A stretch of DNA of 64,000 nucleotides, from assembly GCA_039707655.1 (NCBI GenBank), contig CM077675.1, forward strand, positions 415,709,162 to 415,773,161. Reading direction: 5' to 3'. Made by a program: the position numbers and the translations under genes. The stretch is from Elymus sibiricus (lineage: Eukaryota; Streptophyta; Magnoliopsida; Poales; Poaceae). Under the pieces are notes generated by a model. The model was given only the letters and a program-made list of their open reading frames with translations. It did not search any database and had not been told where the DNA came from. The first letter of the stretch is position 1, and every line of letters begins with the position of its first letter. Positions 9,687 to 20,896 of the stretch are shown here, piece by piece.

Positions 9687-12600
9687 ATGGTGCCCAAGAA
9701 GACGACGAAGGGGAAGAAACCCTCGAGCGCCCGGGCTGCAGCGCCACCCGGATGGATGCAGGGCGATTTCCTGCCGTCAACCGTGACGGCGTTGGACGTG
9801 GAGAAGCTCGTCGCTGACGGCCTGATTGCGGCCGGGTCGTGGAGGTTGCCGGGGACGGAAGCGGAGCCGGAGCCGCGCGAGGGCGAGCGGGTCCTCCTGA
9901 CCACCCATTTGGAGAGAGGTTTTGCTCTGCCCCCGCATCCCTTCTTCCGCGGTTTTCTGAATTTCTTCGGGGCTCAGTTGCATCATTTTCCTCCCAACGC
10001 AATTGCGTATCACGCCGTGTTCGTGACGATGTGTGAATGTTTCTTGGGTTATCCCGCCCACTGGGGTCTGTTCAAGCACATCTTTACCATCCGTTCTCAG
10101 TCGGTAAAGAAGGCCCACGCTAGTGATAATAGAACCAACGTCATCCAGCTATGCGGGGGTTTGGGTCTTCAGAAGAGGACGGGGAGTGCCTTCCCAGCGC
10201 TCACCCTTCCGGAGTCGGTGCGGGGCTGGTAGTCGACCTGGTTCTACTGCCACGACGTCGCGTCCCCAAACATGTCGACTGGCCTTCCTCCCTTCACGCT
10301 GGATCGACCCACTGCGCCCCCATCTCTGACCGTGGCCGAGGAAGAGAAGGCCAATGTGGGGATCTTGATGAACAGTGTTGTGAATCTGATTCGTGATGGA
10401 GTGACCGGCTTGGATCTGTTGGAGGTGTTCCTGGGTCGACGGATCCAGCCATTCGAGGCGCGGGACCATCCGATGTGGCATTACTCAGGAGTCGACGATA
10501 CCACTCGTACCCACCCGGAAGATGTCTCAGGGGAAACCATCACGCTTTGGCTGCGCGGCATCACTGGTGCGCGAGACAACCCCCGGGGTTCCAAAAGAGT
10601 ATCGCCTTTCTCAGCTGCAAATCCGCCGAATGTGGTGAGTCATGTCATTGTCGATTGCTTTTGTATCTTGTCGAGTGAATATGTCTTCAGCTGACTGACT
10701 TGAATCTTTGCAGGAGCTCACGAACATGTATTCACCCGTGCCGAATGGCGGTCAGAACCTTGAAAGAGCGGGGAGCGAGAGCGACAGTGACAGCATCAGC
10801 TACGCCGAGGACAGCGAAGGCAACGGTGACGACTCTTCGGGGAGCGATGAAGTTGAAGTCGTGTCTCCTCCGCGTACTGAAGGGCGTTCCAAGCAGCGTC
10901 ACGACCCAACACTCGACCGGGGTCGGGTCGGGGGGTCGACCACCAGGAGCTCCAAGCGCAGTCGGACGTCGACGCCGGAGCCGATTGAAAAGGTTGCCAA
11001 GCAGCCCAAGGTCACCACCACCAAGCCCCGGAAGGCTCTCCCCAGAATCAAGGTTGACGTGTCGATTGCTTCAACGTAAGTATCCTTGCTCTTCGCTTAA
11101 CTTGTTGCTGAGCTTCATATTTTTGCTGACCGAGTGGATCTTGATCGTCAGGGCCGCTACCTCGGTGACATCGCCGGGGCGAGGAGAGGAAAGCGCGGAG
11201 AAGGACGCAGCTACTTCCCGCCAAGGTATGGCATATTGTCATTTGACATTCTTTTCAAACCATTCGACAGTCATGTGATATGTCGACTGGTGACATGCAG
11301 AGCCAATGGATACTGACCCCGCAGCCCCGTCTCCGACTGTACCGATTACAGCACCAACCCAGATGGCCGTGGAGCTCGCCAGTCCGCGACAAGCGCCTGT
11401 CTCCCAAGCGCCAGCCTCGCAAGCGCCAGTCCTTCCGACTACATCGCCGCTCCCTTCACAGACCATCTTCTCTCTGCACCGTGTTCCAGAAGACCAGACT
11501 GGAGCTGCTAAGGAGGCGATGATGCAGGCCGAACATATGATGCAGCGTACGAAGGAGGCGTACGAGGCCAGCAAGCTGGCTTACGACGCTAGCTCAGCGC
11601 TTCGGGCGAACGTCCAAGTAAGTGCACTTGTAAGTGCGCTTTTTGATTGTGTCGTTTTCCGTCTACCATGACTTGACTTCTGCACCCACTGGGAGTTTTC
11701 TGTCTGTCGACTGGTAATCGCTTGTCACGCACTCGGTAGGGCTGACCTGGTCGAGTGGACAATCTCTTTTTTTTTGTTCGGCCGTCACTCGGATCGGGCG
11801 GACCGTTCCGAGTGGATACCGTCCCGGTGGGGGCACGCTGAGTGCACCCACTGGGTGTAGTCCCCGAGACTGCCGTCGACTGCGGGCAGTCCGCGGGAGT
11901 CTTAGAACTTGGACTCGAAGCCCATATTTCTGTCCACTGAATTGTTTTTGTCGTTGATCTCAGAAGGCCTGTGAGCTCGGTACTCGATATGCTGACTTGG
12001 AGAAGGAGAAGACTCAGCTTCAGCTCGACTTGGAACTGATGAGGAGAGACCTGGAGCGTGCGCAAGCTGATCTGAAGGCTTCAGGAGGTAAATTTTGTTG
12101 ATCGAGTACTTCATTATTTGTTTCTTCTATCTTTGAACCGAGTGACTCCACTCGAGCAGACGTGCGTGCTGAAAACCGTCGACTCCGAGCGCGACTCAAC
12201 AATGCTATTGCTTTAGATATCATGAAGAAGGCGCTGGAGGACAAAGACAGATCACTCGCCGATGCTCAGAAGACGGCGAGGGAGAAGACTGAAGCTGCCG
12301 AGAAGAAGCTCGCCGTGGCCAGCAAGCTTGAGGAAGAGAACACGAAGCTGAAGCAGGAGCGAGCTGACTGGAGCAAAAGGCTTGACCATGCAACCAAGGG
12401 AGCAAAGGGCTTGGAGACCTATCTGGGGGATTACGCCCAGAAGATGTATGTTTTGCTTGAAGGTAATTTTCTCCAGTCGAGTGAATTCCATTAATCCCAA
12501 CTTCATCCAGTCGAGTGAATTCCGTTGATTTTCAGGGAACAGTATCATGACTAATTCTTTCCATCTTCTTCATGTAGAATTCTGCAAGGATTTCAAGAAG

Positions 12601-13059
12601 GAGACCGAGGCGGTCGAGCCCAATCTGGACCCTTCCAAGTCACCTGTCGGAGATGCTGTGGCTATGAACATGTTCCGGCTTGAAGCTCGAGTCGCAGGCG
12701 TCCGGGAGTACGTCGTTCGACTGCGAGGTGCAACGGAGAAAGTCGACAAGGAGCTGTGGCCGGAAGACTCACTTCAGGCTGACCTCGAGTCAATGATGAC
12801 TCGGCTTGATGAGCTCCCTGGTCGAGTGCAGGCATGGAAGAAATCTGCTGCACGCTGCGGAGCCGACATAGCGCTCTCACTCGTCAGGGTCCATTGCAAG
12901 GAGGTCAAGGAGGACAAACTGAAAGCACTTCAGGTGGCCAACACAAAGAAGCTCCAGTTCCAGGACTTCATGGAGACCTTCATCGAAGCGGCCACTCGGA
13001 TCGCTGACGGGATCGACCTGGACACCTTCGTCGAACCTGCAAGTCCCACTGGAGCTTGA
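9687..13059 (+). pseudogene. Spliced antisense gene of the Retand element (Transposase_28-like, 'gypsy-type' aORF)
   Basis: This gene is on the strand opposite gag-pol. I can trace seven exons with GT-AG introns: 9687-10634, 10714-11075, 11152-11225, 11301-11617, 11964-12087, 12160-12462 and 12578-13059. The frame carries across every junction to TGA 13057. The first exon matches what I know of the plant 'putative gypsy type transposon' family (PF04195), with GFALPPHPFFRGFLNFFG and YPAHWGLFKHIF. The middle is acidic and Ser-rich. Exons 5-7 are coiled coil (AENRRLRARLNNAIALD). Such antisense ORFs are known in Tat elements; their role is unresolved. One in-frame TAG at 10230-10232 (after RGW) breaks the first exon where Gln is usual, so this copy is probably inactive unless the stop is read through. 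Exon borders are my inference. Confidence 0.75.
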
Positions 13060-13383
13060 GAAAGCTTTGCTGGTGATCAAAAACTTTAATTTGCCTCGGT
13101 ATGCCGAGTGGTGGTGTATCGTTAAAACTTCTTTCGGGTCTTGGGCCTGAGTACTTTCGTCATTTGCATGGGCAAATTTTATCCATGCTGAATACTCTGG
13201 ATTTATCTGAATTTGTTTTTCAGTCCTTTGCTTGATTTCCTCTCGAGTAGATCAGGTCTTGTCGAGTGGTTTCTGGTCTAGTGGGGGCACGCGGAGTGCA
13301 CCCACTGGGTGTACTCCCCGAGACCGCTGTCGAGTGGCGGCGACATCGGCAGGGGTCTTAAATTTGTTTGATTGATTTCGGAC

Positions 13384-14640
13384 TTAGGCGAGGACTGACT
13401 CGCAGCTAAGCCCCCCGAGTGAGAGGACCGCTCGTCATTCGGGAGTGAGTATCAGAACTTAGGCGAAGACTGGTTCGCAGATAGCCTCCGAGTGAGAGGA
13501 TTGCTCGTCACTCGGAGTAGTTTATAACTTAGGTGATGCGGAATCACGGCTAAGCCCCCGAGTGTGAGGATCGCTCATCACTCGGAGTAGTTTATAACTT
13601 AGGTGATGCGGAATCACGGCTAAGCCCCCGAGTGTGAGGATCGCTCATCACTCGGAGTAGTTTATAACTTAGGTGATGCGGAATCACGGCTAAGCCCCCG
13701 AGTGTGAGGATCGCCCATCACTCGGAGTAGATTTTAACTTGGGCGAAGCGGATTCGCAGCCAAGCCCCCGAGTGGGAGGATCGCTCGTCACTCGGAGTAT
13801 GTTTTTAATTTGGGCGAAGCGGATTCGCAGCCAAGCCCCCGAGTGAGAGGATCTCTTGTCACTCGGAGTATGTTTTTAACTTGGGCGAAGCGGATTCGCA
13901 GCCAAGCTCCCGAGTGTGAGGATCGCTCGTCACTCGGAGTAACGTTTTAAACTTAGGTGACACGGAGTCACAGCTAAGCCCCAGAGTGTGAGGATCGCCC
14001 ATCACTCGGAATAGATTTAAACTTAGGCGATGCGGAATCGCGGCTAAGCTTTCGAGTGAAGCTATTCACTCGACGAGGTTCTGAACTTAGGCGACATGGA
14101 GTCGCGGCTAAGCCCCCGAGTGTGAGGATCGCCCATCACTCGGAGTAGATTTAAACTTAGGCGATGCGGAATCGCGGCTAAGCTTTCGAGTGAAGCTATT
14201 CACTCGACGAGGTTCTGAACTTAGGCGACACGGAGTCGCAGCAAAGCCCCCGAGTGCGAGGATCGCCCATCACTCGGAGTAGATTTAAACTTAGGCGATG
14301 CGGAATCGCGGCTAAGCTTTCGAGTGAATGCGATGCTTTTCACTCGACTAGGTTCTGAACTTAGGCGACACGGAGTCGCAGCTAAGCCCCCGAGTGTGAG
14401 GATCGCCCATCACTCGGAGTAGATTTAAACTTAGGCGATGCGGAATCGTGGCTAAGCTTTCGAGTGAATGCGATGCTTTTCACTCGACTAGGTTCTGAAC
14501 TTAGGCGACATGGAGTCGCAGCTAAGCCCCCGAGTGTGAGGATCGCCCATCACTCGGAGTAGATTTAAACTTAGGCGATGCGGAATCGCGGCTAAGCCCC
14601 CCGAGTGGAAAATCGCTCGCACTCGGAGTATTCTTGAACT
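13384..14640. repeat. 70-bp tandem array in the Retand element, 18 units, with a two-unit higher-order repeat
   Basis: Units start with AACTTAGGYGA at 13384, 13457, 13526, 13596, 13666, 13736, 13806, 13878, 13950, 14020, 14084, 14154, 14218, 14288, 14358, 14428, 14498 and 14568. A unit reads roughly AACTTAGGCGATGCGGAATC, then GCGGCTAAGCCCCCGAGTG, then GAGGATCGCCCATCACTCGG. From about 14020 two variants alternate (one ending CACTCGGAGTAGATTTA, one ending CACTCGACTAGGTTCTG), giving a 134-140-bp higher-order period. The array lies between pol and the antisense gene, the hypervariable 3' region known to seed satellite repeats in Tat elements. Confidence 0.95.
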
Positions 14641-14734
14641 CAGAATTGTGTGATCGGAATCGACAAACGACTGCAGGAGTCGTATCCTTGACAATCAAAA
14701 CAGTTTACTCTTATTACATCAGACAGATCAATCT

Positions 14735-17700
14735 TCAGGTGTAGAACCGACGAAGCAGATCCGCGTTCCAGGCCCGTGGCTCGTCAGCGTTCTTCTTGAG
14801 ATTGAAGAGGTGGTAGGCTCCATTGTTCAGCACCTTAGTGACGACGAAAGGGCCTTCCCACGCGGGGGCTAGCTTGTGAGGCCGCTGCTGATCCACTCGG
14901 AGCACGAGGTCACCTTCGTGGAAGGTCCGACTCCTGACGTGCCTTGCATGGAAGCGACGCAGATCTTGCTGGTATGCAGTCGACCGGATCAAAGCCATTT
15001 CCCGCTCTTCCTCAAGGAGATCCACAGCATCCTGGCGTGCTTGCTCAGCTTCAACCTCCGAGTAAAGGTCCACCCGAGGAGAATTGTGAAGAACATCACT
15101 CGGCAGGACAGCTTCATCCCCATACACCATGAAGAATGGAGTGCGATCAGTTGACCGATTTGGAGTTGTCCTCAAGCCCCACAGAACAGATGGTAATTCT
15201 GTAACCCAAGCTCCAGCTGCGTGATCGAGTTCGCGCATGAGTCGAGGCTTCAACCCTTGAAGGATAAGGCCATTTGCTCGCTCGGCCTGACCGTTTGACT
15301 GGGGGTGCGCAACGGATGCGTAATCCACCCGAGTGCCTTGAGAGGAGCAAAAGGCTCTGAACTCTTCCGAATCAAAATTAGAACCATTGTCCGTGATGAT
15401 ACTATGGGGAACTCCGTATCTGAATATTATTTCCCTCATGAATTTGATGGCTGTGCGAGAATTCGGCTTCCTGATAGGCTTGGCCTCAATCCATTTAGTG
15501 AACTTGTCGACTGCTACCAGAAGGTGCGTGAAACCACTCTGGCCCGTGCGGAGAGGTCCGATCATATCCAATCCCCATACAGCGAACGGCCAGACGAGTG
15601 GAATGGTCTTCAAGGCAGACGCAGGCTTGTGCGACAAGTTTGCATAGAATTGGCATCCTTCACAGTGCTGCACAATATCCTTAGCCATCTCATTGGCGCG
15701 CGGCCAGAAGAAACCAGCTCGGTAGGCCTTGGCAACAATCGTCCGAGAGGACGCATGATGGCCGCAAGTTCCCGAGTGAATTTCCTCCAGAATCAGTCGA
15801 CCTTCTTCGGGAGAAATGCATCGCTGAGCCACGCCGGTTACGCTCTTTCTGTAGAGCTGCCCATTCATAACAGTGAAAGCTTTGGATCTGCGGACAATCT
15901 GTCGAGCTTCAACTTCGTCTTCTGGAAGTTCTCGCCTGAGGATGTACGCGATGTAGGGCACCGTCCAATCGGGAGTTATCACCAGAATCTCATTGACCAG
16001 ATCTATGACTGCTGGGACATCAACTTCAGTCGGATTGGAGGCGCTTATAGGCTGCGGGGGTTCTTCGGTGAAGGGGTCCTCTTGTACTGAAGGAGAGTGC
16101 AAATGCTCCAGGAACACATTGCTGGGCACAGGCTTCCGAGTGGAACCGATTTTTGCCAGTTCGTGAGCTGCCTGGTTCTTCACTCGGGGAACGTGATGGA
16201 GTTCCAAACCCTCAAACTTATTCTCAAGCTTTCTTACTGCATTGCAATATCCGGTCATGGAGGGGTTTCTGACATCCCACTCCTTCATCACTTGATTGAC
16301 CACCAAATCCGAGTCACCGTATACCATCAGGCGACGGACGCCGAGCGAGATGGCCATACGCAACCCGTAAAGGAGTGCTTCATACTCAGCTTCATTATTG
16401 GAGGAATCAAAGTGAATCTGGAGGACATAGCTGAGTTTATCGCCCTTGGGAGACACCAATACCACACTAGCACCAGAACCGTTCAGCATCTTCGAGCCGT
16501 CAAAGAACATGGTCCAGTGTTCCGAGTGGATCCGGACTGGCTGCTGCTGTTCTATCCACTCGGCCATGAAGTCAGCAAGTGCTTGAGATTTAATGGCTTT
16601 CTTCGCTTCAAACTTGATATCAAAATAAAGAAGTTCAATGGCCCATTTGGCCACTCGACCAGTCGCGTCTCGATTGTTGAGGATTTCATTCAAAGGTGCA
16701 TCACTGACGACTGAGACTGAGTGATCTTGAAAATAGTGCGCCACTTTCTTCACTGATAGATATATACCATAGACAAGCTTCTGGTAATGTGGGTACCTTT
16801 GCTTAGAAGGAGTCAACACTTCAGAGATGTAATAAACTGGGCGCTGGACTTTGTAGGCCTTGCCCTCTTCTTCTCGCTCGACAGTAAGAACTGTACTGAC
16901 GACCTGATTGGTGGCTGCAATGTACAGGCGCAGGGGTTCTTTGCTGTGTGGAGCGGCAAGCACCGGCTGGGTGGAGAGCAGGGCTTTGAGCTGGACAAAC
17001 GCTGCTTCTTCCTCTGAATTCCACTCGAACGTATCGGATTTCTTCATCAGTCGGTACAAAGGGAGTGCCTTCTCTCCGAGACGAGAAATGAATCTGCTCA
17101 GCGCTGCCAGGCAACCAGTAAGCTTTTGGACATCGTGAATACGCTCGGGGCGTTTCATTCGAACGATGGCACCGATCTTCTCGGGGTTGATGTCGATTCC
17201 TCGTTCGGAAACGAGATAACCGAGCAACTTTCCACCCGGAACTCCAAAAGTACACTTGGTTGGATTCAGCTTGAGGTCATATTTTCTTAAGTTGGCGAAT
17301 GTTTCCGCCAAGTCAGTCAGCAGGTCGGAACCTTTGCGAGACTTGACTACGATATCATCCATGTAGGCCTCGACATTCCGACTGATCTGGTCGAGGAGAC
17401 ACTTCTGAATCATGCGCATGAAAGTAGCGCCAGCATTCTTCAGACCAAAAGGCATGGTGATGTAACAGAAACACCCGAAAGGGGTGATGAAGGCCGTTTT
17501 TATTTCATCTGGACCAAACAGACGGATCTGATGATAGCCAGAGTATGCATCGAGAAAAGACAAACGCTCACACCCCGCAGTCGAGTCTACAATCTGGTCT
17601 ATGCAGGGGAGCGGGAAATGATCTTTCGGGCAGGCCCGATTGATATGCTTGAAGTCTATACACATTCGGAGCGACTTGTCCTTCTTGGGGACCATGACGA

Positions 17701-17884
17701 CATTCGCAAGCCACTCGGAGTGGTAGACCTCGCGAATGAACTTGGCCTCCAAGAGTCGAGCCACCTCCTCGCCGATTGCCTTCCGCTTCTCTGTTGCCGA
17801 CCGGCGTAAGTGTTCTTTTACAGGCTTGGCCTTCGGATCAACTCTCAAACGGTGCTCAGCCAGTCCCCTGGGTACACCAGGCAT
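14735..17884 (-). CDS. Retand pol: reverse transcriptase, two RNase H domains, integrase
   Basis: The frame is open for 1049 residues. Reverse transcriptase comes first (FLDAYSGYHQI near residue 110, catalytic YMDD at 174-177), then the Gypsy RNase H. A second, archaeal-type RNase H follows at about 445-575, with DGS, NEAEYEAL and YGDSDLV carrying the acidic residues. The integrase has an HHCC zinc finger (H-C...HCEGC) and a DDE core (GLDMIGP, ITDNGSNF, AHPQSNGQAERANG), and a C-terminal region ends RAWNADLLRRFYT. The first Met is internal: the same frame continues upstream to the TAG at 17948-17950, beyond which it is the gag-protease frame. If that stop derives from CAG the original was one polyprotein. 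The pol part has no internal stops. Confidence 0.95.
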   Translation of the reverse strand: MPGVPRGLAEHRLRVDPKAKPVKEHLRRSATEKRKAIGEEVARLLEAKFIREVYHSEWLANVVMVPKKDKSLRMCIDFKHINRACPKDHFPLPCIDQIVDSTAGCERLSFLDAYSGYHQIRLFGPDEIKTAFITPFGCFCYITMPFGLKNAGATFMRMIQKCLLDQISRNVEAYMDDIVVKSRKGSDLLTDLAETFANLRKYDLKLNPTKCTFGVPGGKLLGYLVSERGIDINPEKIGAIVRMKRPERIHDVQKLTGCLAALSRFISRLGEKALPLYRLMKKSDTFEWNSEEEAAFVQLKALLSTQPVLAAPHSKEPLRLYIAATNQVVSTVLTVEREEEGKAYKVQRPVYYISEVLTPSKQRYPHYQKLVYGIYLSVKKVAHYFQDHSVSVVSDAPLNEILNNRDATGRVAKWAIELLYFDIKFEAKKAIKSQALADFMAEWIEQQQPVRIHSEHWTMFFDGSKMLNGSGASVVLVSPKGDKLSYVLQIHFDSSNNEAEYEALLYGLRMAISLGVRRLMVYGDSDLVVNQVMKEWDVRNPSMTGYCNAVRKLENKFEGLELHHVPRVKNQAAHELAKIGSTRKPVPSNVFLEHLHSPSVQEDPFTEEPPQPISASNPTEVDVPAVIDLVNEILVITPDWTVPYIAYILRRELPEDEVEARQIVRRSKAFTVMNGQLYRKSVTGVAQRCISPEEGRLILEEIHSGTCGHHASSRTIVAKAYRAGFFWPRANEMAKDIVQHCEGCQFYANLSHKPASALKTIPLVWPFAVWGLDMIGPLRTGQSGFTHLLVAVDKFTKWIEAKPIRKPNSRTAIKFMREIIFRYGVPHSIITDNGSNFDSEEFRAFCSSQGTRVDYASVAHPQSNGQAERANGLILQGLKPRLMRELDHAAGAWVTELPSVLWGLRTTPNRSTDRTPFFMVYGDEAVLPSDVLHNSPRVDLYSEVEAEQARQDAVDLLEEEREMALIRSTAYQQDLRRFHARHVRSRTFHEGDLVLRVDQQRPHKLAPAWEGPFVVTKVLNNGAYHLFNLKKNADEPRAWNADLLRRFYT

Positions 17885-17947
17885 GTCAGCGGGCTTCCAT
17901 GCAAAGATGTCCCAGTTCTCACGGAGGAACTGGATGAGCTCGGCTTC

Positions 17948-20895
17948 CTATTTGCTGTCGAGTGTGGTTGAGATGTTGGTCGGAGCAGCAGTAGGATCTG
18001 TTGGGTGAATGTGCACTTGCTTCAAGTCTCCTGCCGACTGAAAAGCTGACTCGGTGGTGGGCTTCTTGGAACGCAACAGATCAGCGGGATCAGTAGTCTT
18101 CTTGTACTCTTCTAACTCGACTACAGCCATCTGCATGTCGGCAATCTTGGAGCCCTGTTGGAGGCACTCCTCAGCCCTCTGTCGATTGCCTGTGACTGTG
18201 ATCACACCCTTGGGCCCGGGCATCTTCAGCTTGAGATACACGTAACACGGGCGGGCCATGAAACATGCATACGCTGGACGGCCAAGGATGGCATGATATG
18301 CACTCTTGAAGTCTACAACTTCAAATGTCAGCTTCTCTTTGCGAAAGTTCTTGTCAGTGCCGAACACCACATCCAGCGCAATCTGTCCGAGTGACTTGGC
18401 CTTCTTCCCAGGGATGACCCCGTGGAATTGCATATTGCTTTCGCTGAGCCTGGACATCGGAATGCCCATCCCTTTGAGGGTATCAGCGTACAGAATATTC
18501 AGGCCACTTCCTCCATCCATGAGAACTTTGCGGAGACGAGTGCCTCCTACCACCGGATCCACCACCAGCGCCTGTCGACCTGGGGTAGGGACATGAGCGG
18601 GATGGTCCGACTGATCAAAGGTGATAGCTGTCTGGGACCACTTGAGGTACTCGGGGGTAGCTGGAGCAGCCATGTTGACCTCCCTGTTGATGACCTTCAA
18701 ACGACTCTTGCTTTCTACATCGGCAAAAATCACCAATGTGGCATTGATCTCAGGAAAGTCTTCTTTACCTTCGTCCTCTTCTTTCTCAGGATCTTTATCA
18801 CTCGACTGCTCTCCCTTGAACCCTTGGATCAGCAATCGGCACTGTCGAGTGGTATGCTTTGACAGGATCAAGTTGCCTTCCTCATCCTTCCGTGAGTGAA
18901 TGGGACATGGCATATCCAGGACATCTGTCGATTGGTTCTTGGACTTCTTCTGAACAAACTGCCCCTTTGGCTTCACTTTCCCTTTCGCCGCCAGAGCGGC
19001 TACTTCTGCCTGGACAGAGCCGTCAGCTTTACGCTTTTGCTTCCGACTGGAATTTCCGCTGCCGGGATTACTGTCGACTGCTTTACCCTTGCCACTGCGG
19101 AGGCGATCCTCCTCCTCGCCGTTGGCGTATCGGGTGGCAATCTCCATCATCTTACTCAGGGACACATCTCCTGTCCGACCAAACTTCAAATAGAGCTCTC
19201 TGTATCTAACTCCGGCCTTGAAGGCGCAAACAGCCTGGTGCTCGGAAACACCTTCCACCGTGTGATGAAGAGTGGTCCACCGCTGAATGTAATCCCTCAA
19301 GGTCTCATTCGGCTTCTGGACACAGTGCTGCAACTCGAGCAAACCGGCAGGGCGCTTGCAGGTGCCTTCGAAGGTCTTGACGAACACTCGGGCAAGATCT
19401 TCCCAGCAATAGATGCTAGAAGGAGCCAACTGATTAAGCCATGCTCGGGCCGGACCATCCAACATCAGGGGCAGATGCTTCATAGCCACGTTGTCGTTGC
19501 CTCCGCCGATCTGAACAGCCACTCGGTAATCGTCTAGCCATGTTTCCGACTTCGACTCGCCAGTGAATTTGCTAATCCCAGCCGCCAACCTGAAGTTGGG
19601 GGGATCTCAGCAGATCGGATGGCTCTGCTGAAACACTCTGGACCAGAAACAGCTGTAGCACTGCCACTCGGAAAATCTCTGTCATAGCCACCTCTGTTGT
19701 ATCTGCCTCTGTCGACCCGGTTCTGAACGAGAACGGATCTCGCGTCAAACCCAGGGTCCCGCTCATCACCGTACGGGCGCCTGTCATCATAGTGCCGGGG
19801 CACGTATGGACCACTCCGCGGAGGAGTAGGCACTCGACGGTGGTCATCACGGTGATGCCGAGGAGCAAACTGATCTCGCCTCTGATCTCTGTACTGATCG
19901 TTGCGGTAATCTCTGCCTCCGCGACGCTGAGGTGATCCTGGACTGTGGGCCGATTGGACTGTGTCTGCTCTAACTGATTCGCTGTGAATCCTGTTGCGCG
20001 ACTGAGAGACAGCGGAGTTCTGCTGTCGAGCCACCCCAAGCAGGGTTCGGATCTGCTCGAGTCCTCTGCCGGCCTCTGAATCGGACGGCTGTATAGAATC
20101 TGCAATCCTAGCCGCCGCTGCAACATTCTGAATCGGAGTACGGTATACCCGACGATTGTCGTCGACTGGAGGGAACAACTGACGCTCGCGGCGCTGTCGA
20201 GTGCGATCGTCGAGTGACCTCTGCATCTCCTCGAGGCGAGTGCGCTCTGCCAAGGTGGCGAGACGCGCAGCCTCCAGAGCCTGGGCTTCTGCAGTCGTGC
20301 CGACGATGGGGGTTTGGAGGACCCCCTCATCCCTGTGCTGCTGATCATTCGACAGGCCGCCACGCTCACGGCCGCCACGGCCATAGCCGGGTGGGCTCTG
20401 ATGAGAACCCGCCATGAAAACTTCTGCTGCAGGATCGCAGCTCTCGCACTCGGAAGAGTGCTCGGATGAATCTGATGCCGAGTCGAACGCGCCATGAAGT
20501 GGCTCGGCGGGCTCGATAGCCGCGATCTGCGGAGTCGACGCCTGGTGCGCCGCCACGTGCCTCACCCATCGCTGGAGCCGCGAACGACCGGATCGCTTAC
20601 GGCGACGAACAGCGGGGAGAGTGGACGACGCTGGAGCCGACATGTACGGAGTCGACGGCTGACGAAGGAGAACGTCGCATGAACTCGCGCTGAAGTGCGT
20701 CGCCCCGCGGACGGGGAGAGCCTCAACGTCGAGAGGGGCCTCCTGGAGCCATGCGGAGTCGTCGGCGATGAAGGTGAACGCACCGAGACGGATCTCGCAG
20801 CCCCGGATCAAACTGCCGTCGGGAGACATGGTGAAGATGAAAAACTGCAACCTCGCCGGAAGTCGCTTAGACGCCTGCCCCACGGTGGGCGCCAA
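17948..20895 (-). pseudogene. Retand gag and aspartic protease, with one frameshift
   Basis: The first part (19590-20895) begins MAPTVGQASKRLPARLQFF and is a basic, Arg-rich, Ser-rich N-terminal region of unknown role. The second (17948-19588) has the retrotransposon gag core (ARAWLNQLAPSSIYCWEDL, ETLRDYIQRW), a zinc-binding-like CPIHSRKD...H...C stretch and a retropepsin domain (VLMDGGSGLNILYADTLK, HAILGRPAY). The two parts are in different frames. The shift is best explained by one extra base in a run of six G at 19598-19603 (+ strand). That is a typical place for either a real slippage mutation or a sequencing error. The frame ends at TAG 17948-17950 and then continues in the same frame into pol. 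Confidence 0.88.
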
Positions 20896-20896
20896 C
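20879..20896 (-). other. Primer-binding site region of the Retand element
   Basis: Immediately inside the 5' LTR the minus strand reads GTTGGCGCCCACCGTGGG. The TGGCGCC start, one or two bases after the LTR end, is typical of a tRNA 3'-end complement. I do not assign the tRNA species. Confidence 0.6.

Noticed and set aside
13384..14640. CRISPR-like array
   Set aside because: Units are contiguous tandem repeats without unique spacers, in a eukaryotic retrotransposon.
14488..16714. Several 60-260-aa + strand frames opposite Retand pol
   Set aside because: They are shadows of the conserved minus-strand pol frame and of the 70-bp array; none has a domain.
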